From NCBI GenBank assembly GCA_028689545.1, contig JAQVCX010000003.1:1-64000 (forward strand): a DNA stretch of 64,000 nucleotides. The letters run 5' to 3'. A program made the position numbers and the translations under genes. This DNA is from Parabacteroides sp. (lineage in GTDB: Bacteria > Bacteroidota > Bacteroidia > Bacteroidales > Tannerellaceae). Under the pieces are notes generated by a model. The model was not told where the DNA came from. It searched no databases and saw only the letters and a program-made list of their open reading frames with translations. Shown in pieces: positions 59,921 through 64,000 of this stretch (its first letter is position 1; the number at the start of each line of letters is the position of its first letter).

Positions 59921-60747
59921 TTTCCGAATAATTGTTTAATCCCGTCATATATACCCGGAATCGCTATGGTTCCGTGGTTCTCGTCGGGAAATGATTTACT
60001 AAAGAAACGCAGGTTCTCCGCTTGTGGCAAAACCTCCGAAAGAAGATAACTTACTTTGTCAAGATGAATATCCACCCGGTCTGTCCTCTTTTTAGACGCG
60101 ACACCGATATAGAGGCTTTTCCCCTTAAAATCCCGGCCTGCCACCAAAGACTCCGCCTCCCGGACCAATCGCCCCTGATCCCACCATAAACTAGGATCGA
60201 CCGCTAGATAAGTATCAAATAATTCCGTATGACGCAGGAACGTATTCAAGGTAAAAAGCCCCGCATATGAATGACCGATAAGCATATTCCAGCCGTTCGT
60301 ACGATAGGTACTGTCGATAACAGTCCGAAGCTCTTCCGTAAGAAACTTACTGAAAGCCTCACTTCCTCCTCCTTCCGGAATCGTATCTATAGCGATTTTA
60401 CCATCCCGCCCGGCGGCGGAAGCGGTAGGCGTAAAATCACGTGTCCGATCCGTGTTTAATACCCCGACAATAATACAGGGAGGTAGATATTTCCCTCTAC
60501 CGGATGCCAACGTTTTCCTTATGCCTACTAGCGAATGGAAGAAAGAATCTCCATCAAGCAGATAAACGACCGGATAGCCTTGCTCCGCATCCGTATCATA
60601 ACGCTCCGGCAAGTGTATCCAATAACTCCGTTCTTCTTGCAGTACGGTAGAGTACAAAGCCTGTTCCTTTCCTATACAAATATCCTCCTGGCTCCGCAGG
60701 GTTAACGGGAGCAGGAGGAATATTAAAAGAATGTGAGTCCAGCTCAT
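59917..60747 (-). CDS. Exported alpha/beta hydrolase, esterase D / Fes-IroE-like
   Basis: Signal 'LLIFLLLPLTLRSQ'; 'YPVVYLLDGDSFF', nucleophile elbow 'MLIGHSYAGLFTL', C-terminal 'DENHGTIAIPGIYDGI'; 4-nt overlap with the PepSY gene. Confidence 0.85.
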   Translation of the reverse strand: MSWTHILLIFLLLPLTLRSQEDICIGKEQALYSTVLQEERSYWIHLPERYDTDAEQGYPVVYLLDGDSFFHSLVGIRKTLASGRGKYLPPCIIVGVLNTDRTRDFTPTASAAGRDGKIAIDTIPEGGGSEAFSKFLTEELRTVIDSTYRTNGWNMLIGHSYAGLFTLNTFLRHTELFDTYLAVDPSLWWDQGRLVREAESLVAGRDFKGKSLYIGVASKKRTDRVDIHLDKVSYLLSEVLPQAENLRFFSKSFPDENHGTIAIPGIYDGIKQLFGK

Positions 60748-60756
60748 ACTTGCTTA

Positions 60757-62178
60757 TTACTCTTGCGCGGCAGTCAATTTACCTACGCCACTGATTTGCT
60801 CGGCCTCAATGGTAAGACCTTTCGCCGCGGTAGCTGTCTTCGGATCGATACGGTACACGGCCGGTTGGCTTCCATCGGTAGTCGTAACCGCCATATAAGC
60901 GATGCCATCCTCCGAGAACGGAGCCTTACCAAATCCGGAAATCACATCTGAAGAGGGCATACCTTTCACGTAAGTAAGTACTTTATCCTTTCCTTTAAAA
61001 ATAGCCAATTGATTCGCCACAAAGCCTTTTTCGGTTAAAGGTCTGTCATACATCAGCAACAAGAAATAATCCTCCGTGATATGCCAACAGCTCAAAAAAG
61101 CGTTTCCGCCTGTCTGTTCCTCCAAATTACAGTAATAATCCGGATCAAAATCGTTTGTAGAAGCGTTAATACGAACGACACCGGCTGGCAGGGTAGTCTT
61201 TTGGACATCCGCGGTCATTGTCTTCGCGTAACTGGGGGAGAACACATACACATCACCGTTATCCGCCGCCCAGATTGTTTGATAATATTGAGATTTGAAA
61301 CGTCCGCAAGCATAACTGATCTTATCAGTCTTGATCAACTTCGGGTTTTCGAATTTCTCATTATCATAGATGGCGATCCATGCTTCATTAGGATACTGCG
61401 TCCATTGCAGCTCGCCCTTTTCATAAGCGCTGCTAGAGCTACCACCGGATTCGGTCTTCACGAGTTCCGGGTATTTAACATATTTGCCACCTTCGGCCTT
61501 TACACCGTATTGGCTCAGTCCCATAGGGATAGTCGCTGAATAAATCTTACTATTCGCTTGTAAGATACCCGCTAAAGTGACAAACTCACCATTGCCCAGG
61601 TAATTCTCCGACATAATCGCGTTGCTATTGGTCGTGAAAGTCTCTTTCGCTACATCCAGGAAAGACAACAAGAAACCTTTCGGCAAATAACCATTCTCGT
61701 CCGCGTATTCCGTCCCCAGATCACCGGTAGAGGACGTAATGATATAATCACCATACATACCGAAAGAGGTAAATCGCTTAATCTCGTAGGTATTATCGCG
61801 CTCTTCCACTTTGCCTTCCGCGTTTAAGATATAGGAAGAAGTCACACCCGCGTTCCCTTGGTTGTAGACTAAACGATATAAATATTTCTCTTGATAGAAA
61901 ATCCATTGAGTCACGCTTTCCGTAGTGAGACCATTGTTTTTAGCGGAGACCGTACCTTCCCCTAAAGTATCGGCGGTCAACAAATAGTTGGCATCCCCTA
62001 CCGACGCTGCTACCACATAATTGGATACAGCCTTTTTTCCGGATTCTTCACCATTTCCATTACCACCCCCGTTATCCGGATTGGCAGGATCATCATTGCT
62101 ACAAGAAGTTAATACACATCCTGCCAACACAACCGCGGCAAGGCCTTTCATTAAATAACTCATCTTCATGCTGTTCAA
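60757..62178 (-). CDS. xusB: DUF4374-type surface lipoprotein (XusB-like)
   Basis: Lipobox '[13 protein letters not shown]'; '[74 protein letters not shown]' typical DUF4374. Confidence 0.8.
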   Translation of the reverse strand: MNSMKMSYLMKGLAAVVLAGCVLTSCSNDDPANPDNGGGNGNGEESGKKAVSNYVVAASVGDANYLLTADTLGEGTVSAKNNGLTTESVTQWIFYQEKYLYRLVYNQGNAGVTSSYILNAEGKVEERDNTYEIKRFTSFGMYGDYIITSSTGDLGTEYADENGYLPKGFLLSFLDVAKETFTTNSNAIMSENYLGNGEFVTLAGILQANSKIYSATIPMGLSQYGVKAEGGKYVKYPELVKTESGGSSSSAYEKGELQWTQYPNEAWIAIYDNEKFENPKLIKTDKISYACGRFKSQYYQTIWAADNGDVYVFSPSYAKTMTADVQKTTLPAGVVRINASTNDFDPDYYCNLEEQTGGNAFLSCWHITEDYFLLLMYDRPLTEKGFVANQLAIFKGKDKVLTYVKGMPSSDVISGFGKAPFSEDGIAYMAVTTTDGSQPAVYRIDPKTATAAKGLTIEAEQISGVGKLTAAQE

Positions 62179-62190
62179 TTTATTATGTTT

Positions 62191-64000
62191 TTAATTACCA
62201 AAATAAACACGGACCTTTCCATAGAAGGCTCTGCCTGCTTTCTGCAAGCTGAAATTATCATATAGTTTCTCATTCGTGAGATTCCGGCATTCGAAGGATA
62301 CATTGTAGCGTCCCTTCCGGATACCGTATGAGATCGTCAGATTATGAGAGAACTGAGTCGGAACGACAAAGTCCGATTCACTACCTACCGCCTCCGAGTA
62401 GAGCGGGAAACTATGCATATATAAATTATCGTAAGTGACACTTAGCGTATTGCCTTTCTTCCACAGATTAGGCCAATAGAATGTCACATCCGAGTTGGCA
62501 AACTGATAAGGAAGATTCGGCATACGTGCGCCATACGTCAAACTCTCTTGGCTCGTCCCGCTAGTAACCGTCTTCACGTTATCCCTTACATTCATCTGCG
62601 TAAAGTTTCCTCCTACGCTTACCCAGCTAGCGAAGCCGTAGCGAACCGACACATTGTAACCCTTGGTCTCCACACGACCATGATTCACATAGGTAGCGCC
62701 ATATTTACCGCCACTCAAATCCGATATATTCCGTTGGATATAATCTTTCGTATTCCGGTAGATCAATCCAGCTTCCACATATACGGAATGCTTACCGAAG
62801 GTCTCGTTGTAGCTCAAATTCAGATTCACGTTATCGCTGTTCTCCGGTTTCAAGGAAATATCGCCGGTCTCAAGGTCCTCGTCACCAAACATCTCCTCAT
62901 TGGTCGGCAGGCGGTAGGCTTTCTCATAAGACAATTTCGCTTGCAAGCTATTCAAGATAAAGTAAGTTCCCGCGGCTCCATATCCCATCGCGCTTACCGA
63001 ATTGGTAGTACGTATATAGTTATCTTGAGCCGTAGAGGTAGCTACCGGTCCCGCGATAAACTGATTGTAATATTTACCGAACACAGACAGGTTCCAATGT
63101 TCCGTAGGCATCAAACGATACGAAAGACCGCTGATATTTTTACGGGTTTCCTTCGGGATAGCGTTCGCTTCCGAGTCCTCGTTCAAAAGAGATTGGTTCG
63201 AACGCCGGAACGCATTGATCACGTGATTGAACGTGAACGTATGCGCCTTGCCGATACGGTAGTTGGCCGTTAAGGTACCGTTCCAGTTATTATTATCCGA
63301 CCGGGTGTTCTGGTAAGACTGCTCACCGGGCATCCGGAGCGAACGCATCTCACCCCGCCAGTTATATTCATAGGAAGACGTATCTACATTGTTTGTCATA
63401 TTCTTATTATAGTTTGCCGTTACTATCACGTCCAAGCCCCTGACAAAGAAATCACGCTTGCGATAGTCCAACGACGGCATGATAGAATACCCCTTACGAT
63501 ATTTACCGCCAAACACCACTTCCTGGCGTACGCCCGTCTGTATATCTTTATACATATGTGAATAAGTAAACCCGAACATTAAACGATCCGCCCATTTCTT
63601 ATCCACGAAACCGATTTTCCCGATAACGGCCTCGTTATGATATGTATCATGAAAACGTTTCACACGCTCTATCTTTTTCTTATTGATCGCTCCGGTCGTA
63701 AAGTCCTTCACCGGCGTATCCACATCGTAATTATTATCCGAATAGTTCTGGAAAACATTGATCTCATACGTAAGTCCGCTCCGGAAAGTCTGTCCGAAGT
63801 TCACATAGGATTTATGCGTATTGAAAGACCCGTACGAATAAGAAGCATCCAAGAACCATTTGTTTCGGTTCTTCTTGGTAATGATATTGATAATACCTCC
63901 GATAGCGTCCGTTCCGAAGCCCACCGGCACCACGCCTTTATAGACCTCTATACGTTCGGCATAATTCACCGGGATATTATTCAGTCCGAAAGAACTGCCC
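62191..64000 (-). CDS. xusA: TonB-dependent siderophore receptor (XusA-like), truncated by window end
   Basis: Open reading frame continues to base 64000 (GSSFGLNNIPVNYAERIEVYKGVVPVGFGTDAIGGIINIITKKNRNK); listed start at 63969 is an internal GTG. Confidence 0.88.
   Translation of the reverse strand, partial: GSSFGLNNIPVNYAERIEVYKGVVPVGFGTDAIGGIINIITKKNRNKWFLDASYSYGSFNTHKSYVNFGQTFRSGLTYEINVFQNYSDNNYDVDTPVKDFTTGAINKKKIERVKRFHDTYHNEAVIGKIGFVDKKWADRLMFGFTYSHMYKDIQTGVRQEVVFGGKYRKGYSIMPSLDYRKRDFFVRGLDVIVTANYNKNMTNNVDTSSYEYNWRGEMRSLRMPGEQSYQNTRSDNNNWNGTLTANYRIGKAHTFTFNHVINAFRRSNQSLLNEDSEANAIPKETRKNISGLSYRLMPTEHWNLSVFGKYYNQFIAGPVATSTAQDNYIRTTNSVSAMGYGAAGTYFILNSLQAKLSYEKAYRLPTNEEMFGDEDLETGDISLKPENSDNVNLNLSYNETFGKHSVYVEAGLIYRNTKDYIQRNISDLSGGKYGATYVNHGRVETKGYNVSVRYGFASWVSVGGNFTQMNVRDNVKTVTSGTSQESLTYGARMPNLPYQFANSDVTFYWPNLWKKGNTLSVTYDNLYMHSFPLYSEAVGSESDFVVPTQFSHNLTISYGIRKGRYNVSFECRNLTNEKLYDNFSLQKAGRAFYGKVRVYFGN

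Noticed and set aside
62548-63273. 241-aa + strand ORF
   Set aside because: Antisense to the TonB receptor; no start context or domain.

Overview
The window looks like a Bacteroidales chromosome segment, probably Parabacteroides-like (inferred from protein style, -33 TTTG / -7 TAnnTTTG promoters, SusCD, T9SS tails and an NVEALA-type peptide; not checked by search). Its main theme is corrinoid/tetrapyrrole and iron acquisition. I can read six cobalamin (AdoCbl/B12-box) riboswitches between about 23.1 and 58.0 kb. They precede: (1) btuB-btuG-btuF-like; (2) and (3) two mirror-image TonB receptor + exported CbiK-like modules meeting tail to tail; (4) btuB-btuG-surface protein-T9SS DUF5074-like protein; (5) a fused ThrE/YjjP-YjjB-type inner-membrane exporter; (6) an operon of three exported proteins with DUF4465-like/DUF5074-like heads, Big_2 repeats and T9SS-like C-termini. 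The right end is a xusABC-like xenosiderophore operon with an embedded Fes/IroE-type esterase. Other content: RND permease end, GHL10-like lipoprotein, AAA/PD-(D/E)XK protein, carB, LuxR/Y_Y_Y regulator next to an NVEALA-type peptide operon, SQR-like oxidoreductase, FAD/Fe-S dehydrogenase, SusCD pair, DjlA-like protein, nrdDG, flavodoxin. The leading candidates for something new are the B12-riboswitch-controlled ThrE/YjjPB-type exporter (hypothesis: succinate export when B12 is lacking), the riboswitch-controlled T9SS surface operon, and the mirrored TonB-CbiK modules. Four intergenic clusters of ~20-nt inverted/direct repeats with unrelated sequence but similar architecture are also unexplained.
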